Notes under the pieces: generated by a model
Database searches by the model: none
What the model was told of the DNA's origin: nothing
Seen by the model: the letters and a program-made list of their open reading frames with translations, nothing else
Program-made: the position numbers and the translations under genes
Assembly (NCBI GenBank): GCA_008508345.1
Contig: QNGE01001241.1
Coordinates: 72,114-136,113, forward strand
Origin: Paragonimus westermani
Lineage: Eukaryota > Platyhelminthes > Trematoda > Plagiorchiida > Troglotrematidae
Length of the DNA stretch: 64,000 nucleotides
Direction: 5' to 3'
Shown: positions 51,585-63,400 of the stretch, piece by piece
Numbering within the stretch: the stretch's first letter is position 1
Layout: every line of letters starts with the position of its first letter

Positions 51585-52551
51585 GTGAGTTCATTGTTTG
51601 GATTACGACACCCCGTCTACGACATTCTTTAACTCAACTCTTTTAAACTAGGGTTTGATTGCCACGTTGTCATATCCTGTGAATACCTCAAAATGTGCGG
51701 ATGACCTCTGTTCATTTGCTAAGTTTAACTTTAATCAGTAGCTCTTGTGAAGCAAGCAGCGCCACACATTTAAGGTGTATCAATTCTCAGGCGGTTATCA
51801 TTTGAATACTTGATAATTGTTTTGTTCCTCAACACACACTGACCCTTTCGTATCGACGATGTTTAGTGGGAGTTGAGCAATTTAATTTCTAGTTGGCTCT
51901 TCCCTAAGCATTTCTACGCTCGATATCCCTTTACATCCTATTGGGTTGTGCTTCTCTGGTGCTTTCTGGTCTTTATAAAAGCCGTCATGTTTTGAAGCAG
52001 ATCCACAAACCGCCTGACCATATACTGCTGTTTTAAACACATATTTCAGTTGTTGTTTATCACTCTTATTATATGGATATGTAGGGCGGTTTCTGACAAG
52101 TTCCATGGGGTGATGGTCATCCTGTCTTTGCAGACTTATAACGCTGTTAATTTAAGATTGTAGCAAAATATGCACACAGATTGTTGTTCGCTCACATCCA
52201 ACCAAGTTGAAACCTTTAGGGAATGACAACCTCATTTTTCTGGTGATAACTGATCAACTTGGTTTATGACAATGCAACTATTCAGGTTACTGTTTTTTTT
52301 TCGTTGAATACAAGACCTTGCATTTCTCTTCTGCTTCATTTTTCGTAACCCCGATATTTTGTTAGTTTGAAAATTGAAATGTATGATCCATATTTTGCTA
52401 TGTATTTCACTTTTCCGGAGTGAAGAAAGCAAATTTTTAACTTAGTTTAGATTGAGTGACCATTTTCTAGTTGTCAACCAAATCACTCGTTGTTTACTGC
52501 CTTTCCCTCACCCTTATTGTACTCTATTTAATATCTTTTCTGTGTTTATAG
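51585..52551 (+). other. Kv4 intron, 1.0 kb
   Basis: GTGAGT donor and TTTATAG acceptor preceded by a pyrimidine-rich tract, phase 0. Nothing else is recognised inside. Confidence 0.85.
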
Positions 52552-53631
52552 GCAAGAAATAATGTGACACAAACAAGTTCTGCAGAAAAACCCTTCACTC
52601 ATGAGGCCAGTACATTCCACTTGGAGTCGGTGCATTTGTCAAGAAACAAACATTCACGCCGAACGCATCATGAACCTGTCACCAAACTTGGTCGATTGTT
52701 CCGATTGCGTTCCACAGACTCAAAGACCACACATGCGGATAGTCGACGTTCGAGCGCGCTGCATTCGGGAGAGTTCACTGATACGCATGACAGCACACGC
52801 GCGAGTGTGAATCGATCCAGCGAACCGAAACGTTTGCTGCATAGAGAAAGACACCGACTCCTATTAAACCCTGCCACATTAAAACGTGGTCATCACACAG
52901 ATCAAATTTCTGCATCAAGGTCTTCAACGATCCACAGTGGATCGTTGAAAGAGCACGTACCCGTCAGAGTGGTTGATGCTCTGTCAGTCGAAAAAAGTGA
53001 TTATCGGATTAAGGTTGTTACCAATGGTTTGGGGGACCAGCTGAGTGATCCTTGTTCTGCATGGATGTTTTCTAAGTCATTTGGCCCTTTGCGAAGGCAC
53101 ACAACCAGTGAGCTGTCAGAAATTAAACCTCTGCTCAGTTCCCCGGATATTTCCAACAAAGCACTTCATGAACGGCTTAACCTAAAACAGGACCAGCCCA
53201 TACCATCTAGTCCAAGTTGGCCCCGTATGCCTTTCAAGAACAGGACACTACGAGAACCATCGACTACTTTTTGGAGTGTGGGGTTTAGACAAGAAGATGA
53301 ACTAGAAATGTTTGAGGTTCCTCACACTGTTTCTACTGTTGAGGGCTTACAAAGCTTCCACGTTTCAGCTCCCAAACTTCATGAGGCCTCACGTCATCCT
53401 CCCACGTCAGAAGATGAACGCTCACAGGTTTTCGGAAGGTCCAACCAAGTAGTTGAGCAGGAGTCAAGGACCCTTTGTTTTGGCAAATCGGGCCTTAGGG
53501 TCAGGCCGCGGCCGCAATCACAGCTTAACCGACGACTATCAATGGATCCCCAAGGCTTGTTAGTAGAACACGATAAGCAACAATATCCTCTCATCCCCCG
53601 TTTGACCAATCGAAGTCTGGACTTGACGCAG
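52552..53631 (+). CDS. Shal/Kv4 (KCND-like): Kv4/Shal exon: long distal C-terminal tail
   Basis: Phase 0, 360 codons, the longest open stretch in the window. It starts ARNNVTQTSSAEKP directly after the TTTATAG acceptor and ends at CAG|GTATCG. It is hydrophilic, rich in Ser, Arg, His, Thr and Pro, and predicted mostly disordered, with no transmembrane segment. A motif of the form SRRSSALHSG (about residue 63) recurs as SRSSTIHSG (about residue 122), a possible diverged internal duplication. No vertebrate Kv4 counterpart is evident beyond general composition. Assignment rests on length, splice phase and position after the dileucine exon. If the donor is ignored, the frame runs on to a stop at 53743-53745, giving an alternative 38-residue hydrophobic end. 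Confidence 0.85.
52923..52949. repeat. Perfect 13-bp palindrome within Kv4 exon
   Basis: TTCAACGATCCAC (52923-52935) and its exact complement (52937-52949) are separated by one base. It lies wholly in coding sequence, encoding the STIHSGSL part of the tail. Confidence 0.85.
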
Positions 53632-54401
53632 GTATCGTATTTTTACTGCAGAAAATTATTTGTTTTCCATGCTGTTTTCTTTGTATCTCCTTTTCCTGTG
53701 TTCAACATGGAGAGAGAAACAATATATCCGCGACTGTTGTCATAGTCTGTAACTCATTTATTTTGGTGTGTACACATAGGCTGACTTTAGATCTTTAATT
53801 TCATATCTATAGTCTGTAGCCTTGTTGACCAAATGGTTTGTGATCAGGTAATTTACAGGTGGATACTGTAACTTTCGTCAAATCTAGGTAGAAACTGTCA
53901 CAGGTACCTGGTTTGAATCTATATTCATACGGTTGGTAGATGTCCAGTTGTGCCACCAAGCCACCGCGAACGCAGTTTCGAACTGTAGGTACACCAAACT
54001 GTCATCCATCATTCTAGCACAATTTTCCTCGAAACCAAACCGGTACTGTTTCATGGTCAAACCGCACCTAAGCATCAATATCAGCCAGGAGTGAGTTAAT
54101 GAGGACGAGGATTTCGTGAGGAACGAAATCTTTAACCAGCTGTACGTTACCTACTCTCACAAAGGTTCAGAAAGTGCACACTAGTGATGCTCGTTTTCTT
54201 TTATCTTTAGGTTGACTCAACTTGTTTCCAGGCACACCGGGGATCGTTTTCTTAAAAATACATTGACGTATGCTCATCATGATTAACGGTACATCTGCTT
54301 TCGTGCGTTTATGCATCAGAAAAAGAATGTATCTTTTCGCGAAACACCTTCCCACTTAATTTGATCAATTTATCTCAACGTCTGTTGCTTATTTGTTTCA
54401 G
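53632..54401 (+). other. Candidate last Kv4 intron, 0.8 kb
   Basis: A weaker donor (GTATCG) and a strong acceptor with a long pyrimidine tract (TTATTTGTTTCAG, ending 54401). Nothing else is recognised inside. If the intron is real, phase 0 is kept. Confidence 0.5.
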
Positions 54402-54434
54402 TCATCAACTGTCTTGGTTGTTTCGTACACGTGA
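54402..54434 (+). CDS. Shal/Kv4 (KCND-like): Candidate terminal Kv4 micro-exon
   Basis: After a strong acceptor, phase-0 reading gives SSTVLVVSYT and a TGA at 54432-54434. Mammalian Kv4 proteins end with a similar small hydrophobic/Ser pattern (V.VSAL), so a short conserved C-terminal ligand is plausible. With only ten codons the resemblance is weak and could be chance. The alternative is read-through of the previous exon to 53745, or a more distant last exon. Confidence 0.4.
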   Translation, partial: SSTVLVVSYT

Positions 54435-55184
54435 CAAGGAAGTAGATATTGTCGTAGACTTATGGATGGGTATCCAGATTAGTTATTCGCCGTTGTATGA
54501 GCTGGTCGAAATTCGGTCAGTAGAACGGCCACAGTGTCAACACAAAATATTCATTGCCACGAAACGGGAGCGTTGATGTGCTAATTTGACAGTGTTTCAG
54601 TGAACTGAAGGAGATTTTTGTTATGGTTTTTGAACAACACGCTCTGACAGTGTTGAGCATTAATACTTTGCATCCGGTCTCAAGCGGCTCGCGAAATGGT
54701 GAAACGGCCAACATACACTTTTGATTCTCTTCACGAAATTAGACATTCTGTTGTTAGATTGCTTATTGGCTTTCTACCCCTATGAGGATTAACTCCACTG
54801 CGCTTGATTTCTACATTTTCACAATCAGTTAGTACCGTCTAATTACGGTTGACTGACCGTTACGTCATGTTGTTATATGGTATTGAAAAGTTCTCAGACT
54901 AGACGGCAGTTTTAGCGTCCACGTGTTACTTACGTCCTGAATGAGAACTTACCAGTAGTGCACATCTTTCGCTCGCATCAGAAGTTGAAGTTCAATTGTG
55001 TTTGTGATGCGACCAGGATTAATCTTTTCACATCGTTCACATCCTAATTACCCTGTTTATGACAACTGAGCGTTTGGTTCTAATCATTTGTGAGCACTGT
55101 ATTTGATTGAGCACGTGAATAAGATGTGTTAAGTAATCATGTGGTTCATTTGTGCTTGCAAACTTGAAAGGTAATTTTATTTTG

Positions 55185-55190
55185 AATAAA
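55185..55190 (+). promoter_or_regulatory. Candidate polyadenylation signal
   Basis: AATAAA about 750 bases after the proposed Kv4 stop. Such hexamers are common in AT-rich sequence, so this is only a candidate. Confidence 0.25.
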
Positions 55191-55284
55191 TGTGTTGGAA
55201 CACCAAATACCATTTTCTTTATGTGGTTGTTTCCATTATCAAAGCATCAGTAAACCAAAGGGAAATGAAATGAAAACGGGCAAA

Positions 55285-55300
55285 TGTGTGTGTGTGTGTG
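55285..55300. repeat. (TG)8 microsatellite
   Basis: An uninterrupted TG run. Confidence 0.9.
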
Positions 55301-56199
55301 GTGATAACTCAACGCTACTGATGTTTATGTCGTTCTGCAGACTTGTAAGATATTCTCTTTTACGGCGAATAAATAAGGCAATGTACACATACAGATGTAC
55401 GCTGAATATGTCAGTTTTCTTTGTGAATTGGATGAGTAGTTCTGATTAGTTTGGTAGTGCCCATCAGAACTCTCCTGCATTTCAACTCGCTGACTTCATC
55501 CCTGTTACACGAAATGCAATTCTCAAGACAAGTTATGGCGAAGGTACAGATATATCATGATGTGGGAATTGACATAATACAAATGACCAGGTGATACTGT
55601 AGGTCCAAAGGGGTTTCTGTCAATTCTTAGTAAACCTCACGTTCTAAAGTACGGTAAAAGGATTTGGGTAACAGAAGACATTACAAAAGGGGCTGGAAGC
55701 GGAGTTCCTCTATCAGTTTTGAATATAATCGAAGTTGTTTTTCAGTTGAAGCAAACAAGTAGTTCAATGTGTAGGTATGCGCTGAGAGCATGGTAGTTAC
55801 TACAACACATGCTTATCTTAACATATCGAGTGCCATTTCTCACTGAATGACATAATAATTCATGCCTGGCGTAATCATTCTAACGATAACCTGTTACGTG
55901 GTACAAAGATTTGGAGGTTTTCCATAACTAGACGCCTGTCGCGTAGTTGACTGTCATGTCGAGAAATTCAGAACAGTTTTGTGAACTGCGTTAAGTAGAC
56001 TCAATTTATTAGAAAACAATGCTTTGTCTGTGGATAATCAACAGTAATTAGATTAGCGGTTATTTAAATCCAACACGTATTCACTCAACTTGTTTTAATT
56101 ACCAGCACTTACAACCTAGTTCGATGTAGTAGCTGACCCTTCTTCATTGGTTTGTTGCTTCATATAATCAGACGATTGGAGTGCACAACTTTGTCGTCT

Positions 56200-57410
56200 T
56201 TTTCTACGACGGAAGCTACCGGGAGGTATGTTCGGTATCCGGGCACAACACATTGACAATAGCGAAAGACTGCTGCAGCTGTGTGTCTCTCATGATCCAT
56301 ATATTTCCAACACAGTGAGAGGCATTATGTTATACGGAGACCTCCAAGTGCTCCTCAGACGGACACAACTCGATCACATAGCAGTCAGTTACAGATGGCA
56401 CTACTCTGTTAAATAGTTTTGTGTATTTTGAAGCACTCATCTGAGCTCGGACCACGCTGTTTTGCATGCCCGTTTTGTTGTGTCATTTGCCCTAGACGAG
56501 ATATGCTCGTAAACGCAAGATACTTAACTGTCATTCGAGCGAGGGGAGTGTGAAGAACGTTTTTCAGGAAGCAGTAGTGACCAAGTTGCCCATTTTGGAT
56601 CAGTTGGGAGATTCTAACGAACACTCGGAACTTGGAGGATCGGCACTTTTCCAAGTAGTCTATGATCCTGGTGTTTTTAGGCCTAAAGGTTGCTTCCGAT
56701 CCAGTTGTTCGTAACGCTGTCCGGAACTGTGTTGTTCGCAGTGGAGTTTCGGCCAAATTTGTCGATCACCGTATGCTCACTCTGCAAGCAGGGTGAGAGT
56801 GTATAGACAGCTCTCTTGGGCGTTCATCACTCCTAACGGTGTTCGTCGAGGACTGTCCGATCTCCCCTTCCTGCTCAATTTTGTCCTAGAAGGTGCGCCT
56901 GAAGGATCCGGTCAGCTTAGCGTTGAGATTTTTTCTGGCACTAGGCTGATCGATCTGGAGTATGCAAACGTCCTACGGAACCTCTACCGAAGGCCTGTGG
57001 ATCGTAGTAAACGAGGTGAATGACCGGGCTGGTTTGTATGGAATGAACTTTGCACGTCCAAAGTGCAAAGTGCTGTTTCAAGATTGGGGCACTTCCGCTC
57101 CTACCTTCCTTATAGGAGACAATTCGTTTGAGACTGTGGTCACCATCGCGTAGGTGGGTAGCACTACTTCCTTCGCCTGTAATAGTACTGATAAGGTATC
57201 AACGTGGAAAGCGGGGGGCACGGATTGTCCTTGGAGGTCTGCTTCATCTGTGGAGTTGCTTAAAGGAAAGGCATATGATTCTTGTGTGTGTTCTGTTTTG
57301 CTCTATGGTTCGTAAACATGGCTTGTTCGCAACGTAAAAACAAGCTACGTGTTTGGCCATCGTTGTCTCCGTCAATTAGCCCACATTAAGTGGACTGATC
57401 GCGTGTGCAA
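56200..57410 (+). pseudogene. Decayed EN-RT non-LTR retrotransposon, internally deleted
   Basis: Starts in the endonuclease: NSERLLQLC (about 56258), then QLDHIAVSYRWH near 56367-56402, the conserved DHIAV block. Within about 300 bases a compressed RT follows: DPVVRNAVRNCVVRSGV (about 56697, equivalent of DSVDRxAL) and KFVDHRMLTL. Then come YRQLSWAFITPNGVRRG (about 56803), LPFLLNFVLEGAPEGSGQLS and RLIDLEYAN (about 56946), with the catalytic YADD changed to YAN. GLYGMNFARPKCKVLFQDW comes near 57030, and SVLLYGS.TW and FGHRCLRQLAHI near 57290-57390. The spacing from DHIAV to YADD is about 570 bases against about 1440 in the copy at 7600-10095, so a large internal deletion has occurred. Confidence 0.88.
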
Positions 57411-60400
57411 TTTGGCCGTTTGTCTGCACGTATTCCGGAACGTCCGGGATACACAATCAATTGGTCAACTAGTCACATTGCAAATCGTACAGTGATTGTC
57501 ACTTATTCCGCACGCCATTTGAGCGTTTGTCGGTCTGTGTAATATACACTAAGATCACCAGTAGTTGGGTAAAACTGCGTCGTGGTCAAGCAGTGACGGT
57601 ATACTGAATTCAATGGTGTACCTCCATCCATACTATTTCTGGTTTTTCCGCCTAATCTTCTATGAGTATTTTGGTACTTTCGGTGATGTTTTTTTCTAAG
57701 TCATTCCACGTCACTGTTTTGAGGTCAAACAGCCCGGGCCAAATTACCGTCTGGTCAGGTCCATGGCTGTTGTGATGATGATATTGAGGTTCTTCTGAAG
57801 TTCTTAGCAATGCGACTGTTTGTTGTTATTAAAGAAGAAGAAGACGGATTTCAGTACTGGGTGTCCAAAATCTGCAATGGTAGGTGATTAGCTGACGAAA
57901 ATGCAGCCAACGTGCAATTCGACTGTAGCTACGGTTCACAAACAAATCTCTCCCGTGTTCATTGAAGACTCTAACTTGCAATTTAATTATTGCACCAACA
58001 CGAACGCCAGTTAACATAATAGCTGGGGGAGTTTTCGCAAATCAGTGATTAAAATGGGCTGTTAATAAAACCACGGCTAAGACCTCAAAGAGTCTTGCTT
58101 ATCACGCAAAATGGTACAATACAATGAGACTTTCTATAGAATAATGGCAGATGGTGGACAATGAAATTATGGTATAGCACTCAAGGAAATTGTTTTTACA
58201 GTTTGAAATAAAAATGGATAGCATAGATTTCATTTTCATTCACAAATTTTGACGAAAAATGTCACCGTTCAGTTGGACCGTTTACTACTTTTTGCTCCGA
58301 TCTGTTTTTGTCGACTGCTGACATTTCATTAATGCTAACAAAAACATTCTGACATCTTAGTTTTATGCACTTAAGCGCAAACTGTTTTTCTAATTTAAGA
58401 CGAGTAATTTTTAACAAGGATATGATTTGCCTCGTAGCTTGTTTTATCAACTGTGCAAAACTCTGTAACGTCCCTATTTTTTATGCGATCATGTAACCTG
58501 TTCCTCTTTGTACCATCTAGTTGGTATTTTTCAGTAGGTCGTTTGATCTCTGCAGATCTTGATTTGTTCCCTTTTGATCGCAACCAGCCTGTCGACATTA
58601 CAAACACCATTTCCAGCCTTTTTACTTAAAAAAAGCGCGTTTAACATCATCATGAACAATCCGTTTCAAAATTTAGACCATATTGATATTACGTTGAGCT
58701 CCTTATTAATAGTATTCGGATACTCTTTATTGAATCTTCAGGACTTGATAATATTGGATGATCAATGGTGCTGCATTTATATGTGTTTGGATTTTCTTTA
58801 ACTGATCAATTCCCTCACGCTGGATTGGCTTTCACGGCCACAACTGAAGCCTGTGGAGCTCAGCTGCTATGACTCATTTGAAGTTGGTACTGATTTCCTT
58901 CCTTTCCTCTGGAAGAAAGGTTTGGTTTCGGAGTATATGAACTGCCATACAAACAAACTATTTTGAGGGACAGGGGGAGATTGAAATGGATGAAATTTAA
59001 TTTATAGAAATTCACATTTAAACTTAAACGTTCAGGGTGAAGGCACAACAACGGCTGAGTCGTTATCCTTACTACATTCTCTACCGTAATTCATCAGTTT
59101 TTGTTGTCTTTCTGACATAAGTTAACAGCATTGACTCAATTGACTATCCTTCACACTGTTTCTTTCTCGAAACTAGGTGGGCGCACTGACTTGTTAGCCA
59201 ACAAAACAACACACTTAAACCTTCTCACCTATCGAAAACTGCTTGATTTCTGCATTGTAAGTCATTAAAAGACCAGTTATCGTATGATAAGAGTGTCATG
59301 CCTGGAGTGCACAACATTGCCTATAACCTGTTGCATTGGTAACCTCTTTCTGTCTTTTTCTAAAACCATATCCGTTTTGGACCTACTGATTAGCTATTTC
59401 CACATTTGACCGAAATTTTATTGCTGAGGGCTTTACGTGTTCTATGCTTTTTTGTACTTGATTGTTTTTTTTACTAATTCATCCATTACCAGAACTTGCA
59501 TCTGCTATTCTCTCTGTTCGTTTAACCCACGAACACCAGTGCCTACCCAAAAGATGTTCACTTGCTGCTATTAATCTCGGTGACGCCACCCTACTGCATC
59601 TGTCCCTCATTGGTTTGCTCATTTTGTGTTCGTTTCTAATGATGGTTCCAAAAATCATTCGATCTGTTTTTTGTTTATGAATTTAGATATATTATATGTG
59701 ATGGGAATCCCACCACTTCATGTTTGTAAGCCTCACTAACCACACGTATGCACAGTGTGTGTAGTACCACTTCGCAAACTCATAACTCTTTGACCTACAT
59801 TGGAGTCGTAAGTTTCAAGCAGCCTGTACGGCGACTGCAAGTGTCCGTGTGTTTCTTGTACAACCGTGCTTTATCCTGTTAAGTTCAACCAATCCTGATG
59901 AAGTTTGCCTGATTGTTTGTCCGTGAGTCTCAGGTCTATCTCTCTCTCTCCGCTTGTGTTTGTGTCTGTAGTGGAACAGATGGACAAAGTTTGAGGCCGA
60001 ATACAACGAATTTGTTCAGCGCATACAGTAATTTTGCTCAATCCTCCATTGATTCTTTTTCGAGCGAATTTTTCGCCGATACATTAATGAGCAAAACTTC
60101 ATGCTTACTCCGCTACTGATTTGGTTTAGTATGCGTTATCTACAGTGTGCGTGCGTTCAATTTTTCCCGAAAATCGTTTGTTTGATTTGCTCAATTAGAG
60201 TCTGTTTAGCGGAGGGTTTCGAAAATTTCCATCAACTGAGATGTGTACCGTAATTTTCATCATGATGAATTAATGGTGCAGAAGGGAAAGAACTCGCTAG
60301 CATTGATCCGGCTAATGATTTCATTTAAAAATCCAACTTTGCTTATTAAATTAAAATTAGTTCTCCTCGTTAACACACTGTTCTATCCAAATACTATTGT

Positions 60401-63400
60401 ATTGTCAAATTGAAAACCCATCTGTTCTCCACTCTGACTCTGGGAAATAAATTTGCTTGATGATGATGTCTGTTATAACATATTTTCAATTTTTACTTGA
60501 AATGTCGTTTGAGCGTTTCACCAATACAAACATTCGTAGATCGTGTAATCACCGACTGAATAGGTACACCATTGCTGTGGATATTCAAGAATTGACTAGA
60601 CACTTTTCTTTATAACATGTAAATTCCCCTTATTATAACACTAGTTTGATTGACTACATTAGTCCAGTCTCCTCTTACCAGTGGTGTGCTTTCAATAGTT
60701 TATCTTTCTGATGACTCTACCGGATAAAAGGAATCTTCTTGGAACCTCTTTAGTTAGTCTTTCAAGTAGAGGTTTCACCTCGTTACTCAGAATGCTGACA
60801 TGGTGATTTGCACTACTCAGTCCTCAGTGGTCAGCTTTGTTTTACCCCTACTCTAATTGGCTCTAATTTTGCGTACACACGCGAGCTATGTGTCTATTGA
60901 TCCGTAATGCATTAACAACCATTTTACTGTTTTGTGTCTTATATCTAACGTTCTCTGAGAAAATATCGGTCATTCATCCACTCGTTGGTTCTCATTCAAT
61001 CCCACCTATCAATTTCGTTAGTTCATATGTCTCGTTTCAGTGACCTGGATATGGTGACTTTTTGAAGGTGAACTGGAATTTGAAAGGCCAATTGATGGGT
61101 TGTGAATTAACCATGTACAGGTGAATAAACAAGTATGATTACGATGGAGCGGGCAATCCAGTGTGATGTTCGATAGCCTTTGGTGATATCGATTTAGTCT
61201 TTACATGAGTCACCTTTCAGTGAATTGTGGTGTGACCTAAATTTAATCGGCTTTACGGGAACTTACAATCACAGCGTTGGCACAAAATTATCCAGCCAAA
61301 CTTTTGAATGGTGATAACGCGTTCTCGCCATAGTTTAGAATTTCTCGCAACCTTGACTGTTCGCCTGGACGTGTTTGATCTCCTGATGTTAGTACCGTAA
61401 ATACTTTTTGTGACATATTGTATTTAGTGCTATAAGTTTTGAGGCACTACCATGTCTGTGGATGAGGTTTTCAAAGTTATGTGGACCGGTAACACACGAC
61501 TATATTGTGGAGCTTCTCTACAAACGAGACGAAGCGTCAGAACTGCATCAAGTAAGCGCCAATTGTCTGCCGCAGACTGTTACTGATTGCATTATCACTG
61601 AGTTGTTCCGTAACACACGGTACTCAGGATATGGCGTTCGATTGGGTTCTGACATATGTGATGTGTTGCCTGACGTGACAACCGACCGGACAAGGAAGTG
61701 TCTGCGGAGGTCAGCTAGATGAACTGAGATGCTTGTACGCTGTTCACGTCCAGTTTGAACTCACCAATCGATAGTAAACGCCCTTGCGTTTACCCTGTCT
61801 ATTGAAGGTGGACTCTGGAGACCATTCTTCGGTCAAGTTTGTGTATGCTTTTCCAGTCGACGAATTGGAGTGGTGTGTTAAACGGACATGAACCAGAAAC
61901 AGTCTTAACCATTTTGACTTCACCAAAACCCATTTAGTTCACTAGCCGTGATTCACTTCGTAATTGACTTACACTGCATTTTTCCTCTTATTTTGGGGGT
62001 TTTCTTATCGTTTTTCAGCCCTTGACCACCAACGTTAACTGTGCACCGTCGTTTTTTCTCAATCCTCATTATTTGTAGCCAAAGTTGCTTATCACAGTAC
62101 ACTTTTGTAGAACGAGGATGCACACATTACGTATGTTTTAAGATAGGCTGATTGACCGAAGCGCTTAGTTCCAGCATAATCCATCGGCGTGTGCGCGTAA
62201 GAGATAAGCACACATGCCAATAAACGCTCTAGTCCGGCAAGCCTGCCTGGCTCACATCGGAACTGGTGTCAAGTATTTCGACGTTACAGTATCCAAAATA
62301 GCCAGGCTGCGGGCTTGGAAACAGATGTCACTGACAGAATCTGCGCTTGTCGAAATTTCCGTGGTCAAAACTGATAACAAATGGTTACACAACTCCCCCC
62401 ATGAGTTAAAAGACGTTAGTGATAAGTTTAAAAGCGATCACGAATGGTATAATTTGGAGTCGATGTTAATATCCTTTTGGGATCCATTGCCGAAATTGCA
62501 CCTCACTGCTGTAAATGTCTTCCTTGTTTAGGCTAATCAGGCGGTGATGACAGGAATGTGGTTGCAACTGGCAGCTGTGATGTATCAGTTCAGATCTCAC
62601 ATCTACTCAAATGCTGAACCGATAAACATTGGTTGAAGCGAAAAGGCTATAATGTTTGTTTTGTCTTGTGTTCATCTTATTGGTCAGGAAGTTCGCCGTT
62701 TGATAGTTTTTGTCGGAAACCGTTCTTACTGTAATCTTACAGTTAACAATTTGATAAATTATCTTTTATGAATGTAAGTTTTGTGTTGCTCGGTTCCCTT
62801 TGCTTCACTTCTGGTTACAAGCTTACTAGTGATATTCAACTTACTGAAGTATATTTTCCCGTGAAGTGTACTTGAGTTCACCTTACAGTAATTTGTCTCC
62901 ACTCTACCACTCATAACAGCTTTGCCTGTAGGCTTATCACTAATTAGTTCTATTAGTTCGATAAAATGTTTCTTGAAAACGTGTCCCTCAACTGCACAAA
63001 ATGATCATTCCGACTTTTCTCTGTGTGTAGACTTTCACAGAAAAATCAGGACAACGTTTTACCACCTCGCACGTTACCTTCAATGACTATTATGAACAAA
63101 CGTACTTATTTCAGTCACTTTTCACCCTCCAATCTGTACAACAGTTTTGTTGTGGAATGTCCGCTAACTTATCTGCGATTCTCTCAGATTGAATTAAACA
63201 GCTTCTCTGCTGCTACTATCGCCTTTGTATTTAGCTGAAAGATGCGAGTAGCATGTACCACTGCACTGTGTTTGAGCTTACCCACCATCGGGTTAGACAT
63301 CGACGTGGTTTGTCTGCATGAACTGGCATATTGATATCTAACACCAACTAATCAGTTTGAATCTAGCAATATTGTGGCACCATGACTGGTTGTAAAGTGT

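Larger units (their letters stand above)
54435..56199. other. Possible Kv4 3' UTR and intergenic sequence
   Basis: No recognisable coding sequence. It includes AATAAA strings at 55185-55190 and 55368-55373 and a (TG)8 microsatellite at 55285-55300. If the candidate last exon is right, the first part would be 3' UTR. Confidence 0.4.
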
